Assembly: GCA_017383665.1 (NCBI GenBank) | Contig: JAFNWA010000007.1 | Location: 1-8,513, forward strand | DNA from: Bacteroidaceae bacterium | Lineage (GTDB): Bacteria > Bacteroidota > Bacteroidia > Bacteroidales > Bacteroidaceae | Direction of reading: 5' to 3' | DNA length: 8,513 bases | Part shown: positions 7,141 through 8,513 of the stretch, piece by piece | How positions within the stretch are numbered: position 1 is the first letter of the stretch | How the letters are laid out: every line of letters starts with the position of its first letter | Made by a program: the position numbers and the translations under genes | The notes under the pieces: generated by a model | Seen by the model: the letters and a program-made list of their open reading frames with translations, nothing else | The model's database searches: none | Told to the model about the DNA's origin: nothing

Positions 7141-8513
7141 ATGTTTTCTAAAGAGACTTACATTGCACGCCGCCAGGCGTTGAAAGAGAAAGTTGGAAGC
7201 GGCCTATTGCTGTTCCTTGGTAACAACTTCACCGGAATGAACTATGCCGACAACGCATACCATTTCCGTCAGGACTCGTCCTTTTTATATTACTTTGCAT
7301 CGGACTACGAAGGCCTTGCAGCAATCATTGACATTGACAACGACAAGGAGATAATCTTTGGCGACGAACTCACAATCGATGCCATTGTGTGGACAGGCGT
7401 ACAGCCAACCATCAAAGAGAAGTGCGAGCGCGTTGGTATTACACTCACACGCCCCATGGCCGACCTTGCTACATACCTCAAGGATGCACAGGCAAAGGGA
7501 CAGGATATCCATTTCTTGCCCCCATACCGTGGCGAACACCAGGTGTGGTTGCAGGAGTTGCTTGGCATAAACCCGGCCGAGCAGGCTGCCAAGGCATCAA
7601 TGAAATTCGTGAAGGCTATCATTTCGCAGCGTAACTACAAGAGCGAAGAGGAGATTGCACAGATTGAGGAGGCCGTCAATGTATCGGTTGACATGCACTG
7701 CGCTGCAATGCGTGCCGTACGCCCCGGAACAACCGAGGCCGAGATTGTCGCTGTTGTACAGGCCGAGGCACAGAAGCACAACTTCGGGCTCTCATTCCCA
7801 ATCATCGCAACCATCAACGGCCAGACACTACACAACCACGCATACGGCACTGCACCATTGAAGGATGGCCAGATGCTGTTGCTCGACAGCGGTTGCGAGA
7901 ACGCGATGCACTATGCCGGTGACCTCACCACCACCATGCCGGTAGGCACACACTTTACCGAGCAACAGCGCACCGTGTGCAACATCCTGCGCCGTGCCCA
8001 CCTCACAGCAACGGAGAACCTGCGCCCCGGCATTGAATATCGCGAGGTGCACAAGTTGGTGCTCACTGAGATTGCAAAGGGCATGATTGACCTGGGACTT
8101 ATGAAAGGCGACCCTGTTGAGGCATCAGTTGCCGGCGCAACCTGTATGTTCTTGCCTCATGGCCTTGGTCACATGATGGGTCTCGATGTACACGACATGG
8201 AGAACCTGGGCGAGGTGAATGTAGGTTACGAGGAAGGCCGCACCAAGAGCACACTCTTTGGTTGGAAGTCATTGCGCCTCGCAAAGGCTCTGGAGCCTGG
8301 TTTTGTATTCACCGTTGAGCCGGGTATCTATTTTATCCCCGACCTTATTGATAAATGGCGCGCCGAGAAGCAGTTCACCGATTTCATCTGCTATGACAAG
8401 CTTGAGAGCTGGAAGACATTCGGTGGTATGCGTGGCGAGGAGGATTGGCTCATACTTAATGACGGCGCACGCCGCCTGGGTAAATACAAACCGATGTCAC
8501 CCGAGGAGATTGA
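7141..8513 (+). CDS. Aminopeptidase P (Xaa-Pro aminopeptidase, M24B), 3' end cut by window
   Basis: The frame opens at ATG 7141 and stays open for 457 codons to the window edge with no stop, so the gene is nearly complete and probably lacks only a short tail. The N-terminal AMP_N domain occupies about residues 1-170 and includes FRQDSSFLYYF (42-52). The pita-bread catalytic domain carries all expected metal ligands: D249 (LLLDSG), D261 (AGDLTTT), H344 (in HGLGH), E393 (TVEPGIY) and E433 (GGMRGEED). The accessory active-site residues H340, H351 and R431 are also present. The two Asp ligands are 12 residues apart, against 11 in Escherichia coli PepP, a spacing I associate with Bacteroidota homologues. 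The enzyme uses two Mn-type metal ions to remove the N-terminal residue from peptides with proline in second position. No signal peptide is seen, so it should be cytoplasmic. Codon choice is visibly more G/C-ending than in the flippase, as expected for a better expressed housekeeping gene. A role in glycan synthesis is unlikely. Confidence 0.93.
   Translation, partial: MFSKETYIARRQALKEKVGSGLLLFLGNNFTGMNYADNAYHFRQDSSFLYYFASDYEGLAAIIDIDNDKEIIFGDELTIDAIVWTGVQPTIKEKCERVGITLTRPMADLATYLKDAQAKGQDIHFLPPYRGEHQVWLQELLGINPAEQAAKASMKFVKAIISQRNYKSEEEIAQIEEAVNVSVDMHCAAMRAVRPGTTEAEIVAVVQAEAQKHNFGLSFPIIATINGQTLHNHAYGTAPLKDGQMLLLDSGCENAMHYAGDLTTTMPVGTHFTEQQRTVCNILRRAHLTATENLRPGIEYREVHKLVLTEIAKGMIDLGLMKGDPVEASVAGATCMFLPHGLGHMMGLDVHDMENLGEVNVGYEEGRTKSTLFGWKSLRLAKALEPGFVFTVEPGIYFIPDLIDKWRAEKQFTDFICYDKLESWKTFGGMRGEEDWLILNDGARRLGKYKPMSPEEI

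Overview
The window looks like chromosomal DNA from a member of the Bacteroidota, most likely order Bacteroidales; I cannot assign a genus. The grounds are a large YfhO-type membrane protein with sequence features of the Bacteroidota version, an aminopeptidase P whose metal-site spacing matches a Bacteroidota-type subgroup, A-rich start regions without convincing Shine-Dalgarno sequences, and moderate GC content. All six genes lie on the + strand and are packed almost end to end, with gaps of 1, 8, 1, 4 and 22 bases. No stretch longer than 22 bases lacks a gene. I see no tRNA, rRNA, transposase, CRISPR array or clear terminator.

Positions 2-7118 form a surface-glycan assembly operon. It starts with a Wzx-like flippase of the MOP superfamily (2-1474), which would move a lipid-linked glycan across the inner membrane. 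Next come a GT4-type glycosyltransferase (1476-2563) and a second, more divergent GT-B glycosyltransferase (2572-3786). These are followed by an 860-residue YfhO-family membrane protein (3788-6370) and a soluble GT2 glycosyltransferase (6375-7118). The likely scheme is that the cytoplasmic transferases extend a glycan on an undecaprenyl carrier, the flippase turns it outward, and YfhO adds or transfers sugar on the periplasmic side. The product could be an O-antigen, a capsule or the outer part of a protein O-glycan; the sequence does not decide which. No Wzy polymerase, ligase, initiating transferase or sugar-nucleotide synthesis gene is visible, so the operon probably continues upstream.

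Positions 7141-8513 hold a nearly complete aminopeptidase P (M24 metallopeptidase) with all metal ligands present. It runs off the window edge without a stop codon and is probably a housekeeping neighbour rather than part of the glycan pathway.

The main anomaly is in the GT4 gene. It is split by a single-base -1 shift at about 2078, right after the conserved VGERKD motif, and the continuation in the next frame restores a full-length enzyme. A perfect 16-base palindrome lies 57 bases upstream of the break. The second glycosyltransferase has Asn in place of the second Glu of the E-x7-E motif. I see no clear evidence of a wholly new system; the YfhO-centred module without an obvious partner polyprenyl-phosphate glycosyltransferase is the most open functional question.
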